Below are positions 54,535 through 63,478 of a stretch of DNA of 64,000 nt, in pieces. The position numbers were made by a program, and so were the translations under genes. The notes beneath the pieces are model-generated. The model saw only the letters and a list, made by a program, of their open reading frames with translations, was not told the origin of the DNA and ran no database searches. This stretch comes from Aliagarivorans taiwanensis DSM 22990 (lineage in GTDB: Bacteria > Pseudomonadota > Gammaproteobacteria > Enterobacterales > Celerinatantimonadaceae), in the NCBI RefSeq assembly GCF_000429505.1, contig NZ_AUBZ01000002.1, forward strand, positions 186,001 to 250,000. Reading direction: 5' to 3'. Each line of letters begins with the position of its first letter. Position 1 is the stretch's first letter.

Positions 54535-55406
54535 GCCAAGCGCACGACAATTACTACGTACCAGCCCAGAGCATCTGGCCCATTGTTGGTGCGGTCGGGT
54601 TGTTCTTGATCGCCAGCGGTGCCGGCTTCACGGTACAGCAGCTAGATAGCGAACAAGGTTGGGGCGTATGGGTGTTAAGCCTCGGCGTGGTGGTGATCAT
54701 TGCCATGTTGTTTGGCTGGTTTGGCAATGTGATACAAGAGAGTATGAGCGGCCTCTACAGCGAGCAGATGGACAGATCGTTCCGTCAGGGGATGAGCTGG
54801 TTCATCTTCTCGGAGGTGATGTTCTTTGCCGCCTTTTTTGGCGCGCTGTTCTACGCGCGCATGATTGCAGTGCCTTGGCTGGGCGGAGCCAGCAACAATG
54901 CGATGACTGCAGAGGTGCTGTGGCCCGAGTTTGAAGCGATTTGGCCACTAATCAAAACGCCGGACGGCACCACCACCCAAGCCATGGGCTGGATGGGCCT
55001 ACCGCTGATTAACACTCTGATCTTGGTGACCTCTTCGATAACGCTGCACTTTGCCCATGTGGGTATGGAGAAGGATCAACGCAAACCGCTCAAGCTTTGG
55101 CTCTTTATTACCTTGGTGCTCGGCTTTGCGTTCTTGGTGTTGCAAGTTGAAGAGTATATCCATGCCTATCAGGAGATGGGGCTGACTCTGGATTCCGGCA
55201 TCTATGGCAACACCTTCTTCCTGCTCACCGGTTTTCACGGGATGCACGTGACCCTCGGGGTGATCATCCTAACGGTGATGTTCCTGCGGATCTTAAAAGG
55301 TCATTTCACCGGTAAGCAGCATTTTGGCTTTATGGCGGCCAGTTGGTATTGGCACTTTGTCGATGTGGTGTGGCTGCTGCTGTTTGTGTTTGTCTACATC
55401 TTGTAA
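54531..55406 (+). CDS. coxC: Cytochrome c oxidase subunit III
   Basis: 291 aa, seven membrane helices. Family segments are MSWFIFSEVMFFAAFFGALFYAR (in parts), the lipid-binding EEYIHA, and GFHGMHVTLGVIIL. SWYWHFVDVVWLLLF closes the protein. It stabilises subunit I. It is the last plus-strand gene before the DUF2909 gene on the other strand. Confidence 0.97.
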   Translation: MSQAHDNYYVPAQSIWPIVGAVGLFLIASGAGFTVQQLDSEQGWGVWVLSLGVVVIIAMLFGWFGNVIQESMSGLYSEQMDRSFRQGMSWFIFSEVMFFAAFFGALFYARMIAVPWLGGASNNAMTAEVLWPEFEAIWPLIKTPDGTTTQAMGWMGLPLINTLILVTSSITLHFAHVGMEKDQRKPLKLWLFITLVLGFAFLVLQVEEYIHAYQEMGLTLDSGIYGNTFFLLTGFHGMHVTLGVIILTVMFLRILKGHFTGKQHFGFMAASWYWHFVDVVWLLLFVFVYIL

Positions 55407-55422
55407 GTGTGCCGCGGAGCAA

Positions 55423-55626
55423 CTAGTAAGGGCGCGGGTTGGGCTGGATCCAACCCACCACAACTGCGGCTAGCAACAACAACAGTACCAGTACCGAGAA
55501 CAGTAAACGAAAGCCCAGATGACGTGACATCTGATGCTGGCCACCTTTCAACATGGTGCGTAAGGCCAAGAACATATTGACTATCACGATAGCCAGCAGT
55601 GCAACAATGATTAGCTTGAGTAGCAT
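55423..55626 (-). CDS. DUF2909 twin-transmembrane protein
   Basis: 67 aa from ATG 55626, with AAAGGA upstream. It has two membrane helices (about 2-20 and 42-62) joined by a polar loop, MLKGGQHQMSRHLGFR. This small protein sits in the cox cluster of many gammaproteobacteria, commonly on the opposite strand. It probably acts in oxidase assembly, but the role is unproven. Its start is 25 bp from the SURF1 start, so its promoter must lie inside the SURF1 gene. Confidence 0.85.
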   Translation of the reverse strand: MLLKLIIVALLAIVIVNMFLALRTMLKGGQHQMSRHLGFRLLFSVLVLLLLLAAVVVGWIQPNPRPY

Positions 55627-55651
55627 GGCAAATCCTTTTGGGAGGACGCGG

Positions 55652-56338
55652 TTGAAACGGATTTGGTGGTTCCTTTTACTTATGTTTGCGTTGATCGCGC
55701 TAATGGTCAAGGCCAGTGTTTGGCAGTGGCAGCGTGCGGCGGATAAACAACGTCTGCTCGATGAGTATCAACTGGCCAGCAAGCAAAATAGTTCTTGGGA
55801 GCAAGTCCAGCGCCATGGTCCAACACGTTTTCAATCAGTGGATATACGGGCAGCGCAAGCGGTTGGGCCTTTTATCTACTTGGACAACCAGATCCAGCAC
55901 GGACAAGTGGGCTACGACGTGTACCAGGTGTTCGCCACCAACTACTCACCGGTGCTGGTGCGCTTGGGCTGGGTAGCCGCGGGCAGTAACAGGGCGCAGT
56001 TGCCGATGCCGCCAAGCATGCTCGGCTTTCCTGCTACCTTGCGGCTGCGCGAGCGCTCACAGGCGCTGATGTTAGATCAGCAGTACTGGCTGGAGCGCTT
56101 CGATCAAGGTTTACGCGTACAGTCGCTCAATATTCCCCGTATTGCTGAGCAACTAGATATGGCTTTACCCGGGTATTTTCTTGATACCCAACTCGATTTT
56201 GACCCTGAGCAGTTGGTCTCTGTATCGCCTGCCAAACATAAGGGCTATGCAGTTCAGTGGGCGCTGATGGCACTAACCGCAGTGTTACTCAGCTCGGTAT
56301 TTTTACGTCGTTCACGATTTCTACGAGGGATGAAGTGA
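55652..56338 (+). CDS. SURF1 family cytochrome oxidase assembly protein
   Basis: 228 aa from TTG 55652, chosen because GGGAGG lies 6 nt upstream. The longer ATG frame runs backwards through the DUF2909 gene. Membrane helices lie at about 5-24 and 203-221. The periplasmic domain has WQWQRAADKQRLLDEY, the GPFIYLDNQ segment, VRLGWVA and a final GYAVQWALMALTAV. SURF1 supplies or positions heme a in subunit I. It overlaps the next gene (TGATG). Confidence 0.9.
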   Translation: MKRIWWFLLLMFALIALMVKASVWQWQRAADKQRLLDEYQLASKQNSSWEQVQRHGPTRFQSVDIRAAQAVGPFIYLDNQIQHGQVGYDVYQVFATNYSPVLVRLGWVAAGSNRAQLPMPPSMLGFPATLRLRERSQALMLDQQYWLERFDQGLRVQSLNIPRIAEQLDMALPGYFLDTQLDFDPEQLVSVSPAKHKGYAVQWALMALTAVLLSSVFLRRSRFLRGMK

Positions 56339-56883
56339 TGAATGAAGTGACGGACTCTGGTTCTGTAGTTAGCGCTGAACAGCGCGCAAAGGGGCGACGA
56401 CAACTGCTGCTGGTGGCGGCAGTGTTTGTGCTGCCGATACTGCTCGCGTGGTTAGTGTTGAAGTTTCAATGGTTTGAGACCGGGGTGATGAGCCACGGTG
56501 AGTGGGTCGACCCTCCCATGCAACTGGACGGTTACCCATCAGGTAAATGGGGGCTGGCAAAAATAGAGCCCCGCCTTTGCAGCGAAAGCTGCCTTGAGCA
56601 GCGGGAGTTGTTGCAGCAAGTATGGCTATCGCTAGGCGCCGCGCGACAACAAACCGGCCTATGGGTTATCGCTGACAGCGAGCCCGCCAACCTGCCGGAA
56701 GGTGCTCAGTGGCTAGCATCATCGCCAGTGCCTGCTGAGTTTGCCGGTTCTGAGCCCAGCTGGTTGGTCATCGACCCTAAGGGTTGGGTAATCCTCAGCT
56801 ACCAGCCCGAGCTTGGACATGAGCATCTGAAAGGCTTGGTTGCCGATGTGAAAAAGCTAGTCAAGTTGTCGCGGTTTAAGTAG
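56338..56883 (+). CDS. Membrane-anchored Sco-like protein of the cox cluster (PA0111 type)
   Basis: 181 aa from ATG 56338. One membrane helix (about 22-42) is followed by a periplasmic domain. It contains C81-S-E-S-C85, the CxxxC spacing of Sco copper chaperones, and LGLWVIADSEP and SWLVIDPKGWVILSYQ read like a thioredoxin fold. The conserved His of Sco is not obvious (LGHEHL is a candidate). The position between SURF1 and ctaA matches the Pseudomonas gene PA0111. Copper delivery to CuA is a guess. Confidence 0.75.
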   Translation: MNEVTDSGSVVSAEQRAKGRRQLLLVAAVFVLPILLAWLVLKFQWFETGVMSHGEWVDPPMQLDGYPSGKWGLAKIEPRLCSESCLEQRELLQQVWLSLGAARQQTGLWVIADSEPANLPEGAQWLASSPVPAEFAGSEPSWLVIDPKGWVILSYQPELGHEHLKGLVADVKKLVKLSRFK

Positions 56884-56892
56884 GGGGAAGCT

Positions 56893-57894
56893 ATGAAGCA
56901 AGCATTATTCGGTTCGTTATTGCTGGCTGTAGTGGTGATTGGCTTAGGCGCCTTTACTCGCCTGACTGATGCCGGGTTGGGCTGTCCCGACTGGCCGGGC
57001 TGTTATGGCCAATTGGCAGTGCCCTCCGACTCGTCGCAAATAGCCAAAGCAGAACAGGCTTACCCCGAGCGTCCCTTTGAAGCGCATAAGGCGTGGAATG
57101 AAATGGTGCATCGCTATTTTGCCGGCAGCCTCGGTTTGTTGGTGTTTGTGCTAACCGTGATGGCATGGCGCCGCAAACAGCGGGCTGGTTTAGCACTGTT
57201 AGCGACTGCGGTGATCGTATTTCAAGCTGCATTGGGGATGTGGACGGTAACCCTCGGCCTTATGCCCTTGGTGGTGATGGGGCATCTGCTTGGGGGCTTC
57301 TCCATGCTGAGCATCTTGTATTTGTGGTACCGCACTAGCGATGGTGGGCTGAGCCTGCCTGGTAGACGAGCCTGGCCGGTCTATCTCGGTATGCTCATCT
57401 TGGTGGGGCAAATCGCTCTTGGCGGTTGGACCTCGGCCAATTACGCAGCACTATCCTGCCAGGGCCTGCCCGTCTGTCATGAGCCTTGGACCGAGCAATA
57501 TCGTTTGGATGCCTTTCATCCCCTGCCGCAAAGCGAGCGGGGCGATTACGAGTTTGGTGTATTGAGTCATCAGCAACGCGTGTCTATCCACGTTACCCAT
57601 CGGATCTGGGCAGCAGTCACCGCCGCCTATTGGTTGTTACTGTGCTTGAGCTTGCTGCAAACACGAAATCCAACAAACCGCGCGGCGGCTACGGTGCTGA
57701 CTTTGCTGTTTTGCCAAGTGGGCTTGGGTGTGGCGAATGTGCTTTGGCAGATCCCGCTGGGCGTAGCGGTCGCCCACAATTTAGGTGCCGCGCTGTTACT
57801 TCTTAGTGGCTGGGAGCTGCTGCTGAGCCACTCGCGACAAATCGTTTCAACATCGAAGGAGGTGGTGCATGGCACGTATTCACATTCAGCCTGA
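56893..57894 (+). CDS. ctaA: Heme A synthase CtaA (COX15)
   Basis: 333 aa, eight membrane helices. It has paired heme-ligand histidines: H in [13 protein letters not shown] and H in MGHLLGG in the first half, and HVTHRIWA and AVAHNLGAA in the second. [18 protein letters not shown] is the family signature. It converts heme O to heme A. It overlaps ctaB by 26 nt. Confidence 0.95.
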   Translation: MKQALFGSLLLAVVVIGLGAFTRLTDAGLGCPDWPGCYGQLAVPSDSSQIAKAEQAYPERPFEAHKAWNEMVHRYFAGSLGLLVFVLTVMAWRRKQRAGLALLATAVIVFQAALGMWTVTLGLMPLVVMGHLLGGFSMLSILYLWYRTSDGGLSLPGRRAWPVYLGMLILVGQIALGGWTSANYAALSCQGLPVCHEPWTEQYRLDAFHPLPQSERGDYEFGVLSHQQRVSIHVTHRIWAAVTAAYWLLLCLSLLQTRNPTNRAAATVLTLLFCQVGLGVANVLWQIPLGVAVAHNLGAALLLLSGWELLLSHSRQIVSTSKEVVHGTYSHSA

Positions 57895-58777
57895 GCAGCT
57901 AGCTTTAGCTATCGATTGGCGTGCTCTGCTGGCCTTAACCAAGCCGAAAGTAGTGGCGCTGATTGTGTTGACCTCGGTAGTGGGTGCCTGTCTGGCAACC
58001 GCTGGGCTACCACCTGTGATGCCCTTGCTGCTAGGTAACATCGGTATCGCATTGATGGCTGCCGGAGCCGCGGCGTTTAACCACTGTATCGACCACGAAG
58101 CCGACGCCCGGATGGCGCGCACCATGGGTCGGCCTCTGCCGCAGGGCTCGGTTCCGATGGCGTTGGCGCTAAGCTGGGCTTGTGCCTTATCGCTACTTGG
58201 ATTCGTCCTGCTGTATGCCCTCGTCAATCCGCTTACCGCATGGCTGACCTCTGCATCGTTGGTGGGCTACGCGGTGGTGTATACCTTGTGGCTCAAGCGG
58301 GCTACTCCACAGAATATCGTGATTGGCGGCATGGCTGGTGCCTTGCCACCTTTGCTAGGCTGGACCGCCATTAACAACAGTATCTCGGCTGAGCCCCTGC
58401 TGCTGGTGATGATCATCTTTACCTGGACGCCTCCGCACTTTTGGGCGCTGGCAATCGCTCGGCGAGAAGATTACGCCAAGGTGGATATACCCATGCTACC
58501 GGTGACCCACGGCGTGCAGTTTACCAAGGTGCTGATCCTGCTTTACTGCGCCCTGTTGTTCGCGGTGTGTTGGCTACCCTTTCTGATTGGCATGAGTGGC
58601 CTTATCTATCTAACCGCAAGCTTGCTGTTGAATTTACGCTTTAGCCAGCTGGCTTGGCGCTTGTATCGCGACCCCGAGCATCGCAATGCGATGCCACTGT
58701 TTGGCTACTCCATTGTTTACTTGCTAGCAATGTTTGTGGCTTTGCTTGCCGATCACTGGCTGCTGGCCTTGATCTGA
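57869..58777 (+). CDS. ctaB: Protoheme IX farnesyltransferase (heme O synthase)
   Basis: 302 aa, UbiA superfamily. Motifs are [17 protein letters not shown], the farnesyl diphosphate site [21 protein letters not shown] and the second Asp motif [29 protein letters not shown] (in parts). AAGGAGGT lies 5 nt before the ATG. It makes heme O for CtaA. A canonical sco gene, which usually comes next in Pseudomonas, is absent here. Confidence 0.96.
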   Translation: MARIHIQPEQLALAIDWRALLALTKPKVVALIVLTSVVGACLATAGLPPVMPLLLGNIGIALMAAGAAAFNHCIDHEADARMARTMGRPLPQGSVPMALALSWACALSLLGFVLLYALVNPLTAWLTSASLVGYAVVYTLWLKRATPQNIVIGGMAGALPPLLGWTAINNSISAEPLLLVMIIFTWTPPHFWALAIARREDYAKVDIPMLPVTHGVQFTKVLILLYCALLFAVCWLPFLIGMSGLIYLTASLLLNLRFSQLAWRLYRDPEHRNAMPLFGYSIVYLLAMFVALLADHWLLALI

Positions 58778-58805
58778 TGTAAACACAGCGCTATTCGATT
58801 GTTCT

Positions 58806-58842
58806 AAAGGGGCGGCAGTTCTACACTGTAGCCCCTTTCTCG
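58806..58842 (+). terminator. Terminator of the cox/cta operon
   Basis: Perfect 8-bp arms AAAGGGGC (58806-58813) and GCCCCTTT (58831-58838), with an inner CAGT/ACTG pair. The T tract is short (TTTCT). Confidence 0.65.
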
Positions 58843-58855
58843 TCGTGTAGAGTCT

Positions 58856-60199
58856 ATGAAAATTCAACAGCTTGGCGTGATCTTGAGTATTGCACTGCCA
58901 ATGATGCTGTCTAACATCACCGTTCCTCTGCTAGGGCTAGTTGATACTGCGGTGATTGGCCATTTGGAACATAGTTACTATCTCGCTGGCGTTGCGCTGG
59001 GCTCGATGGTGGTGACCTTGGTTTACTGGTTGTGTGGCTTCCTGCGTATGGCGACAACCGGGCTATGTGCACAGGCCTATGGCAGTGGCTCTCGCGAGCG
59101 GATGTTGCAGATCTTGGTCAATGCCTTGTTCTGCGCCTCTTTGATTTCTTTGCTACTGCTGGTGTTGCGCGCGCCACTTATCGATTTTGCCCTTAGCTTG
59201 GCTGGCGGTTCGGCTGAGGTGCAGCAGCAAGCACGGGGCTATATCGGTATTCGTATCCTCAGTGCCCCAGCAGCGCTGGCCAACCTAGCACTGCTGGGCT
59301 GGATGCTGGGGATGCAGAGCGCTAAGGCCCCGATGTGGCAGCTGATTGTGACCAATACCCTGAATATTGCATTCGATCTCTTGCTGGTTGTGGGCTTGGA
59401 CATGAAGGTCGAAGGTGCAGCCTGGGCCTCGGTGATGGCTGATTATTGTGGCTTGGCGATGGCGCTGATGTTGAGCCGAAAGCTGTGGCTCGCGCAATGG
59501 CAACAACTCCCCAGCTTCAAAGAGTGCCGAGCGGTATTTAACTGGCTTGGCTTGCGTCAGCTACTGGCGCTCAATCGCGACATCTTTGTACGTTCGATGG
59601 CGCTGCAAGCCTGCTTCGCGTTTATGACTTTTAAAGGCTCTCATCTTGGCGACCATGTGGTGGCGGCTAATGCAGTGCTGCTGAACTTCTTACTGTTTGT
59701 TTCGTTCGCGCTCGATGGGCTGGCCTATGCGGTTGAAGCTTTGGCTGGCAAAGCAAAGGGCGAGGGTGACGAGGCGAGCTTCCGCCAGTTAGTGCGCTCC
59801 TGCATGCTGCTAGCAGCTTACTGCGCAGGGGTGTTTAGCCTCGGCTTTGTGGTAGCAGGTGATCAGCTAATTGCATTACTCACCGACTTGCCGGAAGTAC
59901 GTTCTACCGCACAGCAATACTTAAGTTGGTTGCAGTTATTACCGGTACTGGCGGTCTGGTGTTTCGTGTTGGATGGGGTGTTTATTGCTGTTGCTGAAGG
60001 GCGGGCAATGCGCAACTCGATGCTTATCGCCAGCTTAGGCGTATTCTTTCCACTGTGGTGGCTCGCCCAAGATTGGGGAAATCATGCGCTGTGGCTGGCA
60101 ATGTCAGGCTTTATGCTCAGCCGCGGTATTGGCTTGGGGCTGCTCTACCGCCAAGCCATAGCCCGTCGGCGCTGGTTTAATCAGACTGCGCCGGGATAG
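58856..60199 (+). CDS. dinF: MATE family efflux transporter (DinF type)
   Basis: 447 aa, twelve membrane helices. The start [29 protein letters not shown] (read in parts) is the DinF signature. Although E. coli dinF is next to lexA, here it is 8 kb away behind the cox cluster and has no LexA box. It is an H+ or Na+ antiporter of unknown substrate. The 3' end overlaps the convergent trmL by 19 nt. Confidence 0.88.
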   Translation: MKIQQLGVILSIALPMMLSNITVPLLGLVDTAVIGHLEHSYYLAGVALGSMVVTLVYWLCGFLRMATTGLCAQAYGSGSRERMLQILVNALFCASLISLLLLVLRAPLIDFALSLAGGSAEVQQQARGYIGIRILSAPAALANLALLGWMLGMQSAKAPMWQLIVTNTLNIAFDLLLVVGLDMKVEGAAWASVMADYCGLAMALMLSRKLWLAQWQQLPSFKECRAVFNWLGLRQLLALNRDIFVRSMALQACFAFMTFKGSHLGDHVVAANAVLLNFLLFVSFALDGLAYAVEALAGKAKGEGDEASFRQLVRSCMLLAAYCAGVFSLGFVVAGDQLIALLTDLPEVRSTAQQYLSWLQLLPVLAVWCFVLDGVFIAVAEGRAMRNSMLIASLGVFFPLWWLAQDWGNHALWLAMSGFMLSRGIGLGLLYRQAIARRRWFNQTAPG

Positions 60200-60645
60200 C
60201 CTAGTTGGCGCCATGCTTCATACACGAACACCGATACCGCGTTGGATAGGTTCATACTGCGGCTTTCTGGCAACATTGGGATACGCAGACGCTGAGCGGG
60301 AGGTAAGCTCTCGATAAGCTCCGCTGGCAAGCCGCGGGTTTCCGGGCCGAACATTAAGTAGTCACCTTGCTGGAAGGTAAATTCGCTATGAAAGCCGCTG
60401 GCTTTGGTGGTGCAGGCGAGTAGGCGCGCCGGTTGCTCGCTATCGAGAAAGGCCTGGTAATCGCTGTGGCGTTTGACCTCGGCAAACTCGTGATAGTCGA
60501 GCCCAGCGCGGCGGACTTTCTTATCGTCCCAGTTAAATCCCAGTGGCTCGATAAGATGAAGCTTACAGCCACTGTTGGCCGCCAGGCGAATAATCGCACC
60601 GGTGTTCTGGGGAATTTCAGGTTGATAAAGGACGATGTTGATCAT
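60181..60645 (-). CDS. trmL: tRNA (cytidine/uridine-34) 2'-O-methyltransferase TrmL
   Basis: 154 aa, a SPOUT methyltransferase of minimal size. Motifs are [22 protein letters not shown] (in parts), [11 protein letters not shown] and [19 protein letters not shown], forming the trefoil knot. It methylates the wobble base of tRNA-Leu isoacceptors. It begins 29 nt after the cpxA stop on the same strand, so it may be co-transcribed with cpxRA. Confidence 0.95.
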   Translation of the reverse strand: MINIVLYQPEIPQNTGAIIRLAANSGCKLHLIEPLGFNWDDKKVRRAGLDYHEFAEVKRHSDYQAFLDSEQPARLLACTTKASGFHSEFTFQQGDYLMFGPETRGLPAELIESLPPAQRLRIPMLPESRSMNLSNAVSVFVYEAWRQLGYPGAV

Positions 60646-60674
60646 GCTGGCCGCCGGTTAACTAAAACAGGCGG

Positions 60675-62072
60675 CTATTTTAGAGGCAAGCGGATGGTGA
60701 CTTCCAGCCCTTTATCCTCGCCATTGCTTGCGGCGATCTGTCCGCCATGCTGGCGAATAGCGGACTCGGCAATCGCCAGCCCCAGACCGACCCCGCCGCT
60801 GTCGCGATCGCGTGCCTCATTGCTGCGATAGAAGGGGCGGAAGATGTTCTCTAGCTCATGGCTTGGCAGCCCCGGCCCATCGTCACTCACCGTTAAGCTC
60901 AGCTCGAACTCGTTGTGCTCGAGAGTGAGGCGAACCGTTGACTCGGCATATTTGAGCGCGTTGCGGCAGATATTCTCGATGGCGCTGCTTAAAAGTTCGG
61001 GGTAGGCGACTAGCTCGATACCTTGCGACCCAATAGCTTTTGGATAATGGGCAAAGAACTGTTTGCCCAGTTGCTCTGCTTCAAACTGACAGTCACTGGT
61101 AAGCGGGTTTAGCAGCTCTTCAAGCTTAAGGTGTTGCTGCTGGGCATTGATCTGCATTCTCGACAGCGACAGCAAGGCGGCAATCATCTGCTCTAGCCGC
61201 TGGGCTTCGCGCTCGATGCGCTGCACTTCGCTGGTGGTTTCGCCTTGGCGTTTTTTGTGTAGTGCCAGCGCCATGTTCAAACGGGTCAAGGGTGAGCGAA
61301 GCTCATGGCTGATATCGCTTAGCAAGCGGCGCTGGTTCTCGATGGCTTGGTGAAGGGTGACTACCATGCGGTTGAGGCTGCCGGACAGCCGGCCGATCTC
61401 ATCACCGCGGCTAAACTCTGGCAGTGGGGTATCTAAGTGGCCCAGCGACACTTGGTTAGCAGCTGATTGCAGCTGCTTGAGCGGCCTGACTAAGTGGCGA
61501 GTGAGTAGCATACACAGACCGATGCTCAGTATTATCGCCACTCCCCAAATCAGCTCAGGTGCCACCGCTAAACGGCGCAGCGACGCCGCACTGGTGGGGC
61601 TGACCGGGCGCTCCAAATAAAACAGATAGTCCTGGCCGCTGATCTCCACCGAAATCGGGCCGAACAGGATCAATTGATTGTTGCGCGGCTCGCCGTTTTC
61701 TCCTCGAGGCTCGCCTCCGCGGTGCTCAATGATCGACAGCTTAGGGACGCCAATTTGATCGTTGGTGGCGATAAAGCGGCGCATATGTCGGGGGACTTTT
61801 GGGGTATTAATACTGACCCCTTGTTCGTTAATCAAGAACGGTCTGCCGAAGCGGCGCTGGAACTCACGGCTTGGCCGGGGAGTGATTGACAAGGGGTCGC
61901 CTTCAATCCGCTTAGCGGCGTTGTGCAGGGTTCGCACTGCCCAATCTGGCGCTTCCATATTCTCGGTGTTGGTGAGTTTAATCAGGCCGATGGTGATCAC
62001 CGCGGTAATCACCAAAATTCCCCAGAAGGTCAGGAATATCTTAACGAACAGGTTGTTTACCAAGCGATTCAT
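60675..62072 (-). CDS. cpxA: Envelope stress sensor histidine kinase CpxA
   Basis: 465 aa from ATG 62072. An upstream in-frame extension lies inside cpxR. The layout is TM1 (about 10-32), a periplasmic domain (33-170), TM2 (about 173-191), HAMP (192-245), and HisKA with the phosphorylated H256 in DISHELRSPLTRLNMAL. The HATPase domain has NICRNALKYAE, DDGPGLP and GVGLGLAI. It is a kinase/phosphatase for CpxR. It starts 1 nt after the cpxR stop. Confidence 0.94.
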   Translation of the reverse strand: MNRLVNNLFVKIFLTFWGILVITAVITIGLIKLTNTENMEAPDWAVRTLHNAAKRIEGDPLSITPRPSREFQRRFGRPFLINEQGVSINTPKVPRHMRRFIATNDQIGVPKLSIIEHRGGEPRGENGEPRNNQLILFGPISVEISGQDYLFYLERPVSPTSAASLRRLAVAPELIWGVAIILSIGLCMLLTRHLVRPLKQLQSAANQVSLGHLDTPLPEFSRGDEIGRLSGSLNRMVVTLHQAIENQRRLLSDISHELRSPLTRLNMALALHKKRQGETTSEVQRIEREAQRLEQMIAALLSLSRMQINAQQQHLKLEELLNPLTSDCQFEAEQLGKQFFAHYPKAIGSQGIELVAYPELLSSAIENICRNALKYAESTVRLTLEHNEFELSLTVSDDGPGLPSHELENIFRPFYRSNEARDRDSGGVGLGLAIAESAIRQHGGQIAASNGEDKGLEVTIRLPLK

Positions 62073-62073
62073 A

Positions 62074-62757
62074 CTACCAATCCAACCAGATATAGCCCTT
62101 GCCACGCACGGTTTTGATGCGAGGATTGCCATCGGCCCGCTCGGGGATCTTTTTGCGTAGGTTACTCAGGTGCATATCGATGCTGCGATCGAAGGCCTGC
62201 AGACGTTTGCCCAATACCGCCATGTGCAGGCCGGCTTTGTCTTGGATCTCGCCCGGGTGAGTGAGTAGCTGCTGAAGAAGCAACAGTTCGGTGCCGGTCA
62301 GGTCCAGCTCTTGCTCATTGCAGTAGGCTTGCTGTTTGCTCGGCAGTAAGCGAATGTCTTGATGGCATAGCTCATCGCTAGGGGCGTTCGAGTTGCTTTG
62401 CTGGGTACGGCGTAATATCGCGCGGATCCGAGCGAGTAGTTCCCGTTCGCTAAAGGGTTTAGGCAGGTAGTCATCGGCGCCAAGCTCTAAGCCGACAACT
62501 CGGTCGATCTCTTCGCCTTTGGCGGTGAGCATTAGAACCGGCTGGTCACTGTCTTTGCGCAGTTTCTTTAACAGCTCGAAGCCGTTCATGCCGGGCATCA
62601 TCACGTCCAGCAGTACCAAATCGAAACGCTGTTCTTGCAAGCGCTGAAAACCGCTGTTGCCGTCATTGCATACTTCACAGCTAAAGCCTTCCAGCTCCAG
62701 CAGCTCGCTAACCAACTCGGTCAGCTCTTTGTCATCGTCGATAATCAGCAGGTTCAC
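62074..62757 (-). CDS. cpxR: Response regulator CpxR
   Basis: 227 aa, OmpR family. The receiver domain has the acidic pocket DDD (7-9), phospho-acceptor D51 in LLDVMMPGMNG, T in MLTAKG and K104-type KPF. The C-terminal winged helix (about 130-227) has LTGTELLLLQQLL and the DNA-contacting KTVRGKGYIW. It controls envelope-stress genes, including divergent cpxP. Confidence 0.95.
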   Translation of the reverse strand: MNLLIIDDDKELTELVSELLELEGFSCEVCNDGNSGFQRLQEQRFDLVLLDVMMPGMNGFELLKKLRKDSDQPVLMLTAKGEEIDRVVGLELGADDYLPKPFSERELLARIRAILRRTQQSNSNAPSDELCHQDIRLLPSKQQAYCNEQELDLTGTELLLLQQLLTHPGEIQDKAGLHMAVLGKRLQAFDRSIDMHLSNLRKKIPERADGNPRIKTVRGKGYIWLDW

Positions 62758-62831
62758 AGGTTACCCCTTATGGTGTTTTCGAGGTTTATAGTACCGCGAG
62801 TGGCATTCCTGAGGTTAGTGTAAAGTCTCCT

Positions 62832-62846
62832 TTTACACAGCTTTAC
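62832..62846 (-). promoter_or_regulatory. CpxR box between cpxR and cpxP
   Basis: On the minus strand it reads GTAAAGCTGTGTAAA, a perfect GTAAA-N5-GTAAA CpxR site. An extra GTAAA on the plus strand (62820-62824) forms an inverted pair with its right half. The location between divergent cpxR and cpxP fits autoactivation of both. Confidence 0.85.
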
Positions 62847-62916
62847 ACAGCCTTGGCACTAGTTTGCAGTGGGGAAGTTAGGATTGGTAGCGTCACTTTT
62901 CAACGAGGTTTAGGCA

Positions 62917-63375
62917 ATGAAAAAATCGATTACTACTGCAGTTCTGGCTTTGAGTTTGGTTGTTCCATCGGCGTTTGCTGCGGGTGGTCAAGAGCGTGGC
63001 CATGGCCCAGCGATGAAGGTGTTTAAACAGCTAGACTTGAGCGCGGAACAGAAACAGCAAATCCGCGACATCATGCAGGCTAATCGCCCGGCTGATCGTG
63101 AACAAGCGAAACAGCAGCGCAGCGAAATGCGCGATGCGCAGCGCGCCCAGCGCCTGGCACTGATGGAAGCGGAGCAGTTTGATAGCGAAGCGGCAGAAAG
63201 CTTGATTGAGCAGCGCCAAGCGCGTCAAGCGGAGCGCGAGCTGCGGATGCTGGAGATTCAACACCAGATCTATCAAGTGCTCGACGACGAGCAGCAGCAG
63301 AAGTTCCAGCAGCTACAAGCTGAGGGGCCACAACGTGGTGGCAAGAAAGGTCGTGGTGGTAACTGCCAGAGCTAA
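62917..63375 (+). CDS. cpxP: CpxP/Spy-family periplasmic chaperone-like protein
   Basis: 152 aa. A signal peptide (MKKSITTAVLALSLVVPSAFA-AG) is followed by an all-helical domain rich in Q, R and E. The two LTxxQ-type motifs are degenerate: LDLSAEQKQQIRDIM and VLDDEQQQKFQQL. A basic glycine-rich tail ends NCQS with a single Cys. CpxP inhibits CpxA in the periplasm. The assignment rests on its place opposite cpxRA and the CpxR box. Spy is the alternative. Confidence 0.88.
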   Translation: MKKSITTAVLALSLVVPSAFAAGGQERGHGPAMKVFKQLDLSAEQKQQIRDIMQANRPADREQAKQQRSEMRDAQRAQRLALMEAEQFDSEAAESLIEQRQARQAERELRMLEIQHQIYQVLDDEQQQKFQQLQAEGPQRGGKKGRGGNCQS

Positions 63376-63389
63376 ATTCTATTCAGCAA

Positions 63390-63412
63390 AGGGGCGAATA
63401 GCCCCTGTTCCT
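63390..63412 (+). terminator. Weak terminator after cpxP
   Basis: A 6-bp stem AGGGGC/GCCCCT with loop GAATA, followed by GTTCC. The T tract is poor. Confidence 0.45.
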
Positions 63413-63478
63413 ACCGGCATATCTCCTCAGTGGTGACATGCTATACTGCCCAGCACGCTCGAGTATCAAGGACGTGCC

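Noticed and set aside
55553-55651. ATG start for SURF1 at 55553
   Set aside because: It would read antisense through the DUF2909 gene and adds a non-conserved segment; TTG 55652 has GGGAGG at the right distance.
58856-60199. LexA control of dinF
   Set aside because: No CTG-N10-CAG box is seen in the 78 bp upstream, unlike in E. coli where dinF follows lexA.
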